64,000 bases of DNA from Streptomyces sp. CB02366 (GCF_001905905.1 NZ_LIVT01000011.1:116838-180837), one strand, 5' to 3'; shown: positions 24,755 through 36,085, counted from the stretch's first letter. The notes: generated by a model not told the origin, from the letters alone. Program-made: numbers and translations.

Positions 24755-25348
24755 ATGTCCGACGCCACCGACCCCTGGCTCATCGTGGGGCTGGGCAATC
24801 CCGGCCCCGATTACGCGGCGAACCGGCACAACGTCGGGTTCATGGCCGTCGATCTGCTGGCCGAGCGGATCGGCGGGAAGTTCAAGCGGGCGCAGAAGGC
24901 GCAGGCGCAGGTGGTGGAGGGGCGGATCGGTCCGCCGGGTCCGGCGAGCCGGCGGGTGGTGCTGGTGAAGCCGATGTCGTACATGAACCTGTCCGGCGGG
25001 CCGGTGGCGGCGTTGCGGGACTTCTACAAGGTGCCGTTGGACCATGTGGTGGCGGTCCACGACGAGTTGGACGTGGAGTACGGGTCGCTGCGGTTGAAGC
25101 TGGGCGGCGGGGACAACGGGCACAACGGGCTGAAGTCGATGACGAAGGCGATGGGCCCGGACTACCACCGGGTGCGGTTCGGGATCGGGCGGCCGCCGGG
25201 GCGGATGCAGGTGGCGGACTTCGTGTTGAAGGACTTCTCGTCGGCGGAGCGCAAGGAGTTGGCGTTCCTGGTGGACCGGTCGGCGGACGCGGTGGAGTGC
25301 CTGCTGGCGGAGGGGCTGGAGCGGGCGCAGAGCGCGTACAACTCCTGA
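24755..25348 (+). CDS. pth: peptidyl-tRNA hydrolase
   Basis: Cleaves peptidyl-tRNA released from stalled ribosomes. The 197-residue enzyme shows WLIVGLGNPGPDYAANRHNV with the catalytic His in RHNVGFM, the KPMSYMNLSGGPV segment carrying the conserved Asn, VHDELDVEYG with the catalytic Asp, and GGGDNGHNGLKSM. Length is standard. ATG 24755 follows GAGGAG. The terminator between rplY and pth suggests pth has its own promoter or depends on read-through. Confidence 0.96.
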   Translation: MSDATDPWLIVGLGNPGPDYAANRHNVGFMAVDLLAERIGGKFKRAQKAQAQVVEGRIGPPGPASRRVVLVKPMSYMNLSGGPVAALRDFYKVPLDHVVAVHDELDVEYGSLRLKLGGGDNGHNGLKSMTKAMGPDYHRVRFGIGRPPGRMQVADFVLKDFSSAERKELAFLVDRSADAVECLLAEGLERAQSAYNS

Positions 25349-25473
25349 GGTCCCGCTCCCGGTACGGCGCCGGGGCGGGCGTCGGGCACAACTCCTGACA
25401 TTCCTGGTGCTGGTGGGGCGTTTTCCGGTCGTGGGTTGACCGGGGGTGCGGGTCTGGCCAAGGATCGGCCCCC

Positions 25474-25944
25474 ATGAAACGGAGCTCTTCCCGCCGTGCG
25501 GCGGTCGCGGGGCGGCGGGTGGCCATGGGGGCGGTCGTCCTGGTGCTGCTGGTGGCGGGTGCGTGGTCGTCGTGGAACACCGCGCACCACATCGTTCTGG
25601 CCCAGGGCCGGGAGCACGGGATCGTGACGGTGACGGGGTGCGGCGAGGACGCGTGCACCGGTTCGTTCGAGCCGGACGCGGCGTCGCGGGAGCGGGCACG
25701 GGTGTCCGTGGACCGTTCGGTGGCGGCGCGGGTGGGGGACCGTTTCCCGGTGGTGGTGAAGCCCGGTTCCGATGCGGTGGTCCGCACGGGGGCGCCGGGC
25801 TTTCTGCATGCCTGGGTGCCGTTGGGCGGGGCGATGCTGCTGGCGGCGTGCGTGATCGGCGGGGGGTTGCGGATGGCGCGTACGGCGTGGGGTGTGGGAC
25901 TGGCGGGGGCGGCCCTGCTGGTGGCGACGTTCGTCGCGCTGTAG
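25474..25944 (+). CDS. small membrane protein of unknown function
   Basis: The 156-residue protein has one N-terminal membrane helix (VAMGAVVLVLLVAGAWSSW), an outside domain of ~75 residues with two cysteines (GCGEDACTG) that could form a disulphide, and two C-terminal hydrophobic segments (LGGAMLLAACVIGGGL, GVGLAGAALLVATFVAL). This resembles DUF3592-type proteins in layout, but no family can be asserted. No strong Shine-Dalgarno is seen before ATG 25474. It converges on ppc, 30 bp away. Confidence 0.7.
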   Translation: MKRSSSRRAAVAGRRVAMGAVVLVLLVAGAWSSWNTAHHIVLAQGREHGIVTVTGCGEDACTGSFEPDAASRERARVSVDRSVAARVGDRFPVVVKPGSDAVVRTGAPGFLHAWVPLGGAMLLAACVIGGGLRMARTAWGVGLAGAALLVATFVAL

Positions 25945-25974
25945 CGGGGCCGCCCCTGGGACCGGCGCCGGTGG

Positions 25975-28704
<2,730 letters not shown>

Positions 28705-29100
28705 AGTGTGCGGCTCCTTGCAGTGAATGAGGAGGTGCGTTCGCTTCGCCGTCCCCCGGAAAGCGGCCGTGGGGCGGGTGGCGGGGTCCGGGGCCCTGCG
28801 GCTGGCAGCGGTGCTGTCGCCACGCCCCGACGAGCGGGTGCGGACCGCGCTGTCCGACCCTCCCAAGGATAGGTGTCGTCGCAGACGGCGTGTCCGGTGC
28901 CCCGAGGGGTCGCGGCGGCCGCCGGGGACGAACCCGGGCGGGTGTCCCCTACCCCGGTGGCGGGTGGACTACCGCGGGTGACGGGTGGGACCGGCCTCTC
29001 GTGTCGTGGTGCCCGTCACTGCCATACTTACCAAGCCGTAGGTTACGGAACCGTAGCCACGGCCGTCCGTGCCTTTCCCCTCACCCCCCGAGGTATCCCT
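28705..29100. promoter_or_regulatory. ppc/desaturase divergent region with four CCGTA half-sites
   Basis: The 396-bp gap holds divergent promoters. At 29036-29062 lie alternating half-sites CCGTA (29036-29040), TACGG (29044-29048), CCGTA (29051-29055) and CACGG (29058-29062), spaced by 3, 2 and 2 bp, so two overlapping palindromes are formed. The cluster begins 6 bp after a TACTTA that could be a -10 for the desaturase gene and ends 38 bp before its GTG. The TetR protein encoded behind the desaturase is the likely binder. No gene was seen in the gap. Confidence 0.6.
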
Positions 29101-30087
29101 GTGCCGAGTACTCCCCATGCGATCGACGTGGCCGAGCCGTCCGAGGCGGTGGCCGCCCCGCTGCCCCCCGCCACGCTGGGCGGCGACAAGAAGCGGTCGA
29201 TCGAGCAGTTCGCGCTGCTGGCGTTCATCGTGGTGCCGTTCGTGGCGCTGGTCGCGGCGGTGCCGCTGGCGTGGGGATGGGGGGTGAGCTGGCTGGACGT
29301 GGGTCTGCTGGTGGCGATGTACTTCATCGGCTGCCACGGGATCACGATCGGTTTCCACCGGTACTTCACGCACGGCTCGTTCAAGGCGAAGCGGCCGTTG
29401 CGGATCGCGTTGGCCGTGATGGGGTCGCTGGCGGTGGAGGGGCCGGTGGTGCGGTGGGTGGCCGATCACCGCAAGCACCACCGGTTCTCGGACGCGGAGG
29501 GCGACCCGCATTCGCCGTGGCGGTTCGGGGAGAGCCTGCCGGCGCTGATGAAGGGCCTGTGGTGGGCGCACATCGGATGGATGTTCGACGAGGAGCAGAC
29601 GTCGCAGCAGAAGTACGCCCCCGACCTGATCAAGGACCCGGCGATCCGGGCGGTCTCGCGCCACTTCATGACGTTCACGATCGTGTCGCTGGCGATCCCG
29701 CCGCTGGTGGGCGGTCTGGTGACGATGTCGTGGTGGGGTGCGGCGACCGCGTTCTTCTGGGGTTCGCTGGTGCGGGTCGCGCTGCTGCACCACGTGACGT
29801 GGTCGATCAACTCGATCTGCCACGCGGTGGGCAAGCGGCCCTTCAAGTCGCGTGACCGGTCGGGGAACGTGTGGTGGCTGGCGGTCCTGTCGTGCGGCGA
29901 GTCGTGGCACAACCTGCACCACGCGGATCCCACGAGCGCCCGCCACGGGGTGATGCGGGGCCAGATCGACTCCAGCGCGCGGCTGATCCGGTGGTTCGAG
30001 ATGCTGGGCTGGGCCCATGACGTGCGGTGGCCGGACGCCGCGCGTATCGACTCCCGGCGCACGCGCGTACCGGCCGACGCGGCATGA
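29101..30087 (+). CDS. acyl-CoA/fatty-acid delta-9-type desaturase
   Basis: A membrane di-iron desaturase that inserts a double bond into saturated acyl chains. The 328-residue protein has the three histidine boxes in order: HRYFTH, HRKHHRF and HNLHH. These are separated by two pairs of hydrophobic segments (ALLAFIVVPFVALVAAV, VGLLVAMYFIGCHGITIG; FTIVSLAIPPLVGG, MSWWGAATAFFWGSLVRV). GTG 29101 after GAGG is the best start; the frame goes to 28873 across the operator region, which makes the longer form unlikely. It is coupled by ATGA to a TetR regulator. Confidence 0.92.
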   Translation: MPSTPHAIDVAEPSEAVAAPLPPATLGGDKKRSIEQFALLAFIVVPFVALVAAVPLAWGWGVSWLDVGLLVAMYFIGCHGITIGFHRYFTHGSFKAKRPLRIALAVMGSLAVEGPVVRWVADHRKHHRFSDAEGDPHSPWRFGESLPALMKGLWWAHIGWMFDEEQTSQQKYAPDLIKDPAIRAVSRHFMTFTIVSLAIPPLVGGLVTMSWWGAATAFFWGSLVRVALLHHVTWSINSICHAVGKRPFKSRDRSGNVWWLAVLSCGESWHNLHHADPTSARHGVMRGQIDSSARLIRWFEMLGWAHDVRWPDAARIDSRRTRVPADAA

Positions 30088-30770
30088 TTGACGACGTGGC
30101 GACCGACTCCAGTACGAACAGCGGGCAGAGCAGGACCTCCCCCTCTCGGCGGGCCCGTCGGGTCCGGATGACGGGGAAGGAGCGCCGCGAGCAGTTGCTG
30201 GACATCGGGCGGACCCTGTTCGCCGACAAGGGCTTCGAGGGCACGTCGGTGGAGGAGATCGCGGCGCGCGCCGGGGTGTCCAAGCCGGTGGTGTACGAGC
30301 ACTTCGGCGGCAAGGAGGGCCTGTACGCGGTGGTGGTCGACCGGGAGATGCGCCGGTTGCTGGACATGGTGACCGGGGCGCTCACGGCGGGTCATCCGCG
30401 GGAGCTGCTGGAGCAGGCGGCGTTCGCGCTGCTGGACTACATCGAGTCGTACACGGACGGTTTCCGGATCTTGGTGCGGGATTCGCCGGTGGCGCAGTCG
30501 ACGGGCACGTTCGCGTCGCTGATCAGCGACATCGCCACGCAGGTGGAGGACATCCTGGGCCTGGAGTTCAAGGCGCGGGGTTTCGATCCGAAGCTGGCCC
30601 CGCTGTACGCCCAGGCGCTGGTGGGGATGGTGGCGCTGACCGGCCAGTGGTGGCTGGACGTGCGCAAGCCGAAGAAGGCCGAGGTCGCCGCCCATCTGGT
30701 GAATCTGTGCTGGCACGGGCTGGAGAACCTGGAGGCGAAGCCGCGGCTGATAGGGCACCGGAAAAGCTGA
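30084..30770 (+). CDS. TetR-family regulator, likely controlling the desaturase
   Basis: The 228-residue repressor has an N-terminal basic stretch, then a TetR HTH: MTGKERREQLLDIGRTLFAD, GTSVEEIAARAGVSKPVVYEHF. A ligand-binding helical domain follows, with WWLDVRKPKKAEVAAHLVNL near its end. ATGA overlap with the desaturase makes both products of one transcript. A lipid or acyl-CoA ligand is a reasonable inference because TetR regulators of membrane fluidity are often encoded with their desaturase. The probable operator is the CCGTA/TACGG cluster at 29036-29062. Confidence 0.9.
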   Translation: MIDDVATDSSTNSGQSRTSPSRRARRVRMTGKERREQLLDIGRTLFADKGFEGTSVEEIAARAGVSKPVVYEHFGGKEGLYAVVVDREMRRLLDMVTGALTAGHPRELLEQAAFALLDYIESYTDGFRILVRDSPVAQSTGTFASLISDIATQVEDILGLEFKARGFDPKLAPLYAQALVGMVALTGQWWLDVRKPKKAEVAAHLVNLCWHGLENLEAKPRLIGHRKS

Positions 30771-30882
30771 TCGCGGCTGATCGCGCAACCGTTCCGCACG
30801 TCGTCACCCGTGGTGATGACGGGGGCGGATTCCCCGCCGTAGTGTGGTCGGGAGGGCAGAGGATTCGTCCATGGGAGGAACC

Positions 30883-31485
30883 ATGACCGCCGAGCCGACC
30901 ACCGCGCACAGTTCCCGCTGGCCGGTGCCCCCGCAGGACGGATACACCGTGGACGACCTGTTCACGCTGCCCGATCTCCCGCCGCACACCGAGCTGATCG
31001 ACGGGAGCCTGGTTTTCGTGAGTCCGCAGCGAGACTTTCACAGCACGATGATCGACCTGCTGGTGATGGGGCTGCGCACTACGGCGCCGCCGGAGGTGAA
31101 GGTCCGCCGGGAGATGACCGTGGTGCTGGACCGGCGCAACGGGCCGGAGCCCGATGTCTCCGTCATCCGCAGCGAGGCGGTCACCGGGCCGGACGTGACC
31201 CGGTACCAGGCCGCCGACGTCCTCCTCGCCGTCGAGGTCGTCTCCCCCGACTCCGAGGCCCGCGACCGTGAGGCCAAGCCGCACAAGTACGCGACCGCCG
31301 GCATCCCGCACTTCTGGCTGGTGGAGATGACCGGCACCGACCAGCACCCCGTGGTGCGGGTCTACGAGCTGGACCCGGTGACGAAGGCGTACGCGCTGAC
31401 CGGGATCCATCACGACCGGCTGAAGACGGGGGTGCCGTTCCCGGTGGACATCGACGTGTCGGCGGAGGCGCTGAAGGAGCTGTAG
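30883..31485 (+). CDS. Uma2-family (DUF820) putative restriction-endonuclease-fold protein
   Basis: The 200-residue protein has the Uma2 layout: YTVDDLFTLPDLPPHTELIDG, SLVFVSPQRDFHSTMID, then the PD-(D/E)XK-like core EPDVSVIRS, LLAVEVVSPDSEARDREAK and KYATAGIPHFWLVEM. The Asp, Glu and Lys of the core are present. Uma2 genes are greatly multiplied in Streptomyces and cyanobacteria and their cellular role is unknown. GGGAGG at 30874-30879 precedes ATG 30883. Confidence 0.88.
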   Translation: MTAEPTTAHSSRWPVPPQDGYTVDDLFTLPDLPPHTELIDGSLVFVSPQRDFHSTMIDLLVMGLRTTAPPEVKVRREMTVVLDRRNGPEPDVSVIRSEAVTGPDVTRYQAADVLLAVEVVSPDSEARDREAKPHKYATAGIPHFWLVEMTGTDQHPVVRVYELDPVTKAYALTGIHHDRLKTGVPFPVDIDVSAEALKEL

Positions 31486-31495
31486 GGCGGGGCGG

Positions 31496-31873
31496 TCACG
31501 CGTCCGGCTCCAGGAACTCCAGGCGGTTGCCGACCGGGTCGTGGGTGTGGAAGCGGCGGTGGCCGGGGAGGCTGCCGTCCCAGGCGACCTCGGCCCCGTG
31601 GGACTCCAGGCGGGCGGCGTACGCCTCGATGCCGGTGACGCGCAGGCCCGGGTGGGCCTTCTTCGCGGGGCGGAAGTCCTGTTCGACGCCGAGGTGGAGC
31701 TGGACCGGGCCGGCGGCGAACCAGCAGCCGCCGCGGGCGGCGAGCACCGGGGGCTTGGGGATCTCGGTCATGCCGAGGGCGCCGGTGTAGAAGGCGCGCA
31801 GCACGTCCTCGGAGCCGGGCGGGGCGGCGAGCTGGACGTGGTCGACGGCGACGAGGCCGGCGGGGGCGGTCAT
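31496..31873 (-). CDS. VOC/glyoxalase-like protein
   Basis: A 125-residue single-domain VOC protein: VAVDHVQLAAPPGSEDVLRA opens module one with a His ligand candidate, FYTGALGMTEIPKPP follows, LHLGVEQDF gives Glu/His candidates, and the C-terminal HDPVGNRLEFLEPDA carries the terminal metal-binding Glu. The reaction is not deducible. It is coupled to tam by ATGA and lies 10 bp from the end of the convergent Uma2 gene. Confidence 0.85.
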   Translation of the reverse strand: MTAPAGLVAVDHVQLAAPPGSEDVLRAFYTGALGMTEIPKPPVLAARGGCWFAAGPVQLHLGVEQDFRPAKKAHPGLRVTGIEAYAARLESHGAEVAWDGSLPGHRRFHTHDPVGNRLEFLEPDA

Positions 31874-32682
31874 GGCTGGTCCTTCCGGGCGACGGCGAAG
31901 ATGCGGCGGAACGGGAAGACCGTGCCGTGCGGGCCGGGCGGATACGCCTCGCGCAGCAGGTCGCGGTAGGCGGCGACGAACGCCTCGCGCGCTTCGGGGT
32001 CGTCGGCGAGGGCGGTGAGGACGGGGCGCAGGGCGGTTCCCTTGACCCAGTCGAGGACCGCGTCGTCGCCGTGCAGGGTCTGGAGGTAGGTGGTCTCCCA
32101 GACGTCGGCCGCGCACCCGAGATCCTGCAGGCGGGTGAGGTAGTCGGCGGGTTCCAGGACGGCGGCGGTGCGGTCGCCGACGCCGTGGAGCAGGGGGCGC
32201 CAGCGGTCGGACGTACGGAGGCCGGCCAGGAGGGTGTGGCTGGGGGCGGTGAAGTTGCCGGGCACCTGGAAGGCGAGGACGCCGCCGGGGGCGAGGGCGT
32301 CGATCCAGCGGGGGAAGCGGCCGGCGTGGCCGGGGATCCACTGGAGTGCGGCGGTGGAGACGATCAGGTCGTACGTCTCGGCGGGCTCCCAGGTCGCGAC
32401 GTCGGCCTCGGCGAAGTCGAGGAGCGGGGGCCGGGCGTGGGCGGCGGCCTCGGCGAGCATCTCGCGCGAGGTGTCGTAGCCGGTGATCCGGGCCCGGGGC
32501 CAGCGGTCGGCGAGGAGGGCGGTGACGTTGCCCGCGCCGCAGCCGAGGTCGGCGATGCGCGGCGCCGGGCGGCCGGGGAGGTCCCCGACGCGGGCGAGGA
32601 GGTCGTGGAAGGGGCGGGTGCGGTGGTCCGCGTGGCGCAGGTACTGCTGCGGGTCCCAGGCGGGCCGGTCGGATGCGGTCAT
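31870..32682 (-). CDS. tam: trans-aconitate 2-methyltransferase
   Basis: A SAM-dependent enzyme that methylates trans-aconitate, an inhibitor formed spontaneously from cis-aconitate. The 270-residue protein has the Tam N-terminus WDPQQYLRHADHRTRPFHDL, the SAM loop IADLGCGAGNVTALLADRWP, ITGYDTSREML, and LIVSTAALQWIPGHAGRFP followed by PGGVLAFQVPGNF, all typical of Tam. ATG 32682 is chosen over the frame start at 32733, which lies in the operator. No Shine-Dalgarno is evident. It is divergent from marR, which probably represses it. Confidence 0.88.
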   Translation of the reverse strand: MTASDRPAWDPQQYLRHADHRTRPFHDLLARVGDLPGRPAPRIADLGCGAGNVTALLADRWPRARITGYDTSREMLAEAAAHARPPLLDFAEADVATWEPAETYDLIVSTAALQWIPGHAGRFPRWIDALAPGGVLAFQVPGNFTAPSHTLLAGLRTSDRWRPLLHGVGDRTAAVLEPADYLTRLQDLGCAADVWETTYLQTLHGDDAVLDWVKGTALRPVLTALADDPEAREAFVAAYRDLLREAYPPGPHGTVFPFRRIFAVARKDQP

Positions 32683-32704
32683 GGGAGGAGGATCCCGCCG
32701 ACTA

Positions 32705-32737
32705 TCTCTTGATGTCAAGACACTTGACTTCAAGAGA
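32705..32737. promoter_or_regulatory. 15-bp near-perfect inverted repeat, probable MarR operator
   Basis: TCTCTTGATGTCAAG (32705-32719) and CTTGACTTCAAGAGA (32723-32737) are inverted copies with one mismatch and a 3-bp gap. Each arm also holds a smaller TTGA/TCAA dyad. The site lies centrally between the divergent tam and marR starts. A TACACT at 32758-32763 is 7 nt before marR ATG, and no Shine-Dalgarno is seen, so marR mRNA may be leaderless. Confidence 0.7.
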
Positions 32738-32770
32738 CTTCATGTCGAGGGACCAACTACACTGATCGTC

Positions 32771-33268
32771 ATGGAGGACGAGGTCGACCGACTGGTCGCT
32801 GCATGGCGCCGCGAGCGCCCCGACCTCGACGTGGAACCGCTCGAGGTGCTCAGCCGCGTCTCCCGCCTGGCACGCCACCTCGACCGGGCCCGCCGCATCG
32901 CCTTCGCCGAGCACAACCTGGAGCCGTGGGAGTTCGACGTGCTGACGTCGCTGCGCCGGGCCGGCGCCCCCTACCAGCTCTCCCCCGGGCAGCTCCTCAC
33001 CCAGACGCTGGTCACCTCGGGCACGATGACCAACCGCATCGACCGGCTGACCAAGAAGAACCTCGTCGAGCGGCTGCCCGACCCCAGCGACCGGCGCGGC
33101 GTCCTCGTCCGCCTCACCGCCGAGGGGCGCGACAAGGCCGACCAGTCACTGGCCGGTCTCCTCGCCCAGGAGCGCGCCATCCTCAGTGAGCTGTCCCGCG
33201 CCCAGCGCGGCGAACTGGCTGGGCTACTGCGCCAGTTGACCGCCCCGTTCGACAACATTCCCACCTAG
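32771..33268 (+). CDS. MarR-family transcriptional regulator
   Basis: The 165-residue regulator has the MarR winged helix: WEFDVLTSLRRAGAPYQLSP, LVTSGTMTNRIDRLTKKNLV as recognition helix, then the wing PDPSDRRGVLVRLTAEGRD with the conserved DxRG. Dimerisation helices flank it (LDVEPLEVLSRVSRLARHLD; LSRAQRGELAGLLRQL). ATG 32771 is the only sensible start. It should autoregulate and repress tam and the VOC gene through the inverted repeat at 32705-32737. The last 45 bp overlap the end of the convergent LuxR gene. Confidence 0.9.
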   Translation: MEDEVDRLVAAWRRERPDLDVEPLEVLSRVSRLARHLDRARRIAFAEHNLEPWEFDVLTSLRRAGAPYQLSPGQLLTQTLVTSGTMTNRIDRLTKKNLVERLPDPSDRRGVLVRLTAEGRDKADQSLAGLLAQERAILSELSRAQRGELAGLLRQLTAPFDNIPT

Positions 33269-34012
33269 CGGGCCGGTCGCCTCCTCGACGGGCCCGACGC
33301 CCGCCCGGCGGGCCAGGGCCACCGCGGCCAGCGTCGAGTGCACCCCGAGCTTGCCCAGCACGTTCTGCATGTGGGTGCGCACCGTGTGCGGGGACAGGAA
33401 CAGCCGCTCCGCGACGGCCTTGCGGCCGAGCCCCGCCACCATGCAGCGCAGCACCTCCCGCTCCCGGGGCGTCAGCGACGCCACCAGCCGCTCGCTCTCG
33501 GTGCGGTGCTTGCGGGCGGCGGTCAGCTCCCGCAGGACGCCGGTGAGCAGGGCGGGCGGCAGATGCGTCTCGTCCCGCAGCACTCCTCGGATCACCGCCA
33601 GCAGCCGTTGCAGCGAGCAGTCCTTGGCCACCCAGCCCGAGGCCCCCGCCTGGAGCGCCCGCGCGGCGGTGCGCGGATCGTCCTTCTCCGCGAGCACCAC
33701 CGATCGCACGCCGGGCCGGCCGGCGCGGACCCCGGCGACCAGCGCGATGCCGTCGGCGGCCGCCGCCTCCTCCTCCCGCCGGGGCCCGGGCACGGGCGGT
33801 GCGCCGTCGGCGGTCCGGGCGCCCAGCTCGGCGTCGACCAGCAGCACGTCGTAGCCGCGCCCCTCGGCGGACGCGCGCTCCAGGGCGCGCAGCGCGGCCG
33901 GGCCGCTGCCCGCCGCGGAGACGTCGACGTCCGGCTCGGCCGCGAGGGCCGCCGCGAGCGACTCGGCGAAGATGCGGTGGTCGTCGACCACCAGAACCCG
34001 GATACGCGCCAC
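33224..34012 (-). CDS. LuxR/NarL-type response regulator
   Basis: The 262-residue protein begins VARIRVLVVDDHRIFAESLA, a receiver with the acidic pair. The phospho-acceptor is in VLLVDAELGARTADG, and the conserved Lys is at VVLAEKDDP or the later WVAKD. The C-terminal HTH is LTPREREVLRCMVAGLGRKA, followed by LFLSPHTVRTHMQNVLGKLG. No kinase gene is adjacent. GTG 34012 starts exactly at the receiver; longer frames add basic low-complexity sequence. The 3' end overlaps marR by 45 bp. Confidence 0.85.
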   Translation of the reverse strand: MARIRVLVVDDHRIFAESLAAALAAEPDVDVSAAGSGPAALRALERASAEGRGYDVLLVDAELGARTADGAPPVPGPRREEEAAAADGIALVAGVRAGRPGVRSVVLAEKDDPRTAARALQAGASGWVAKDCSLQRLLAVIRGVLRDETHLPPALLTGVLRELTAARKHRTESERLVASLTPREREVLRCMVAGLGRKAVAERLFLSPHTVRTHMQNVLGKLGVHSTLAAVALARRAGVGPVEEATGPLGGNVVERGGQLAQ

Positions 34013-34257
34013 AGGACCCCCATCGGAGGGGGAGGACGACCGCGGGTACGGCGTCCGGGGCCTCACTGCGGCCTGCCGCGCCGACGGCCGCCGCCGCCGA
34101 ACCGCCTGCCACCCTGCCCCGGACGCCGCACCCGGCTCTCTCGCTCCCCTGAATCGGCACCGGCCCCCACCGGTGCTGAGGATCAGCGTACGGGCGGGGG
34201 CCATGGGGGGAAGGAGATTCGACGAACTGGTTACCTCAGGTGTTTAGGGTGTGTTTC

Positions 34258-34698
34258 ATGTTCCGTTTTGTGACAGAAATAGACAAAGAACGTCGCATTC
34301 TGCTGAGCGGGCGTCTGCACAAGGACAACGTCGCGGCTTCGGCCGGTCTGCGTGCGCTGTTGTCCACCTCCGCCGAGCACGAAGTGCCGCTGGAGGTGTG
34401 GGCGTTGGACGGGTACGGGGCTCTGGTCGGCGGACTGTCCGGGCGGACCTGGGCGTACTGGCTGCACGTCGATCTGCTCTGGGTGGACGCCCCTCACCGG
34501 GGCTCGGGCCTCGGCGGACGGCTGCTCGGCGAGGCCGAACGCACCGCCCGCACCGAGCGCGGCTGCACCCGGTCGCGACTGGAGACCTGGGACTTCCAGG
34601 CCCCCGGCTTCTACCGCAAGCAGGGGTACGAGGAGATCGGCCGGGTCGCCGACTACCCGCCGGGCGTCACCGAGTTCATCCTGGCCAAGGAGTTGTGA
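34258..34698 (+). CDS. GNAT-family N-acetyltransferase
   Basis: The 146-residue protein has the acetyl-CoA binding motif A in LLWVDAPHRGSGLGGRLLGE (RxxGxG) and motif B in DFQAPGFYRKQGYEEIG, typical of GNAT enzymes acting on small molecules or protein N-termini. The substrate is unknown. ATG 34258 has AGGG at 34246-34249; in-frame GTGs at 34240 and 34249 are alternatives. The first ~25 codons are clearly less GC-rich than the neighbours, as is the upstream 50 bp, which would favour initiation. Confidence 0.85.
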   Translation: MFRFVTEIDKERRILLSGRLHKDNVAASAGLRALLSTSAEHEVPLEVWALDGYGALVGGLSGRTWAYWLHVDLLWVDAPHRGSGLGGRLLGEAERTARTERGCTRSRLETWDFQAPGFYRKQGYEEIGRVADYPPGVTEFILAKEL

Positions 34699-34861
34699 GG
34701 GCGGTGCCGGGCCCTTCGGGGGCTCCGGCCCTTCGGCGGCGCCGGGCCCTCGCGGCAGGCAGGAGAGGCGGGGGCAGGAGAGCGGAGGGCCGCGAGGGCG
34801 CGGTCCGTCCGGCACGCACGCTCCCGGCCCCGCGCCCGCCGCGCCCGGGCCGCCCCGCGTC

Positions 34862-36085
34862 TCAGCGCAGCCGCCGCGCCCCCGCCGACGGAACGGCGTC
34901 GAAGATCCCCGGGGCGGCGTGGCCGGCCGCCGCGAACGCCTCGACGACGGCCCCGGCCACCGCGTCGGCGACCGCCTCCTCCACCAGGACGACCGCCGAG
35001 CCGCCGAAGCCGCCGCCGGTCATCCGCGCGCCCAGCGCCCCGGCCTCGTTCGCCGCCTCGACCACCAGGTCCAGTTCGGGGCAGGAGACCCGCAGGTCGT
35101 CGCGGAGCGAGAGATGGCCCTCGTTCAGGAGGGGGCCCGCAGCGCGGACGTCGCCCGCGTCGAGCAGGGCGATGACCTGCTCGACACGGCGGTTGTCGCC
35201 GACGACATGGCGTACGTAGCGGATCACGGACTCGTCCGCCCCGGCGTCGGCCAGCGTGGTGAGCGCCGTGGCGAGGTCCTCGTAGGGCAGGTCGCGCAGC
35301 ATCGGCAGGCCGAGCAGCCGGGCGCCCTCCTCGCAGCCGGCCCGGCGCTCCGCGTACGCCCCGTCGCCCAGCGCGTGTTTGACGCGGGTGTCCACGACCA
35401 GCAGCGTCAGCCCCTGCGCGGCCGGGTCGAAGGGGACCTGGCGCAGCGAGAGATCGCGGGTGTCCAAGTGGAGGGCGTGGCCCTCGGTGCAGCACGCCGA
35501 GGCCATCTGGTCCATGATCCCGCAGGGCACGCCGACGAAGTCGTTCTCGGCGCGGCGGCCGGTGACGGCGATCTGGGCCGGGCTCAGGCCCAGCTCGAAG
35601 AGGTCGTTCAGGGCCAGCGCGGTGACGGTCTCCAGGGCGGCGGACGAGGAGAGCCCGGCGCCCGTGGGAACGGTGGAGGTCAGCGCGATGTCCGCCCCGG
35701 TGACGGGATGCCCGGCCTCGCGCAGTGCCCAGAGCACCCCGGCGGGGTAGGCGGCCCAGCCGTGGCCGGAGTGCGGGGCCAGCTCGTCCACCCGGAGGGA
35801 GACGACGCCGCCGGGGACGTCGGAGGAGTACAGCCGCAGGACGCCGTCGTCGCGGCGGGAGACGGCGGCGCGGGCGGTGTGCGGGAGAGCGAACGGCATG
35901 ACGAAGCCGTCGTTGAAGTCGGTGTACTCCCCGATGAGGTTCACCCGTCCGGGGGCGGCCCAGATGCCGTCGGGCTCGCGCCCGTACAGCTCGGCGAAGG
36001 TGGCCGCGGGGTCGGTCCCGGACGGTTCCCCGGCGGCGTCGGACGGCGCCGCGGCGGTCGCGGTCGGCTCGGCGGTCGCGGTCAT
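34862..36085 (-). CDS. galK: galactokinase
   Basis: Phosphorylates galactose at C1, the first committed step of the Leloir pathway. The 407-residue GHMP kinase has the galactokinase signature GRVNLIGEYTDFNDGFVMPF, the ATP loop PTGAGLSSSAALE, and the late motif GARMTGGGFGGSAVVL. An extra ~25-residue Ala/Thr-rich N-terminus precedes the conserved part, so a later start is possible, but the ATG at 36085 overlaps the galE stop (ATGA) and is preferred. It is last in galT-galE-galK. Confidence 0.95.
   Translation of the reverse strand: MTATAEPTATAAAPSDAAGEPSGTDPAATFAELYGREPDGIWAAPGRVNLIGEYTDFNDGFVMPFALPHTARAAVSRRDDGVLRLYSSDVPGGVVSLRVDELAPHSGHGWAAYPAGVLWALREAGHPVTGADIALTSTVPTGAGLSSSAALETVTALALNDLFELGLSPAQIAVTGRRAENDFVGVPCGIMDQMASACCTEGHALHLDTRDLSLRQVPFDPAAQGLTLLVVDTRVKHALGDGAYAERRAGCEEGARLLGLPMLRDLPYEDLATALTTLADAGADESVIRYVRHVVGDNRRVEQVIALLDAGDVRAAGPLLNEGHLSLRDDLRVSCPELDLVVEAANEAGALGARMTGGGFGGSAVVLVEEAVADAVAGAVVEAFAAAGHAAPGIFDAVPSAGARRLR

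Noticed and set aside
25338..25398. Duplicated ACAACTCCTGA at the pth stop codon and 50 bp later
   Set aside because: An 11-bp repeat that may be a small duplication, but it is too short to interpret.
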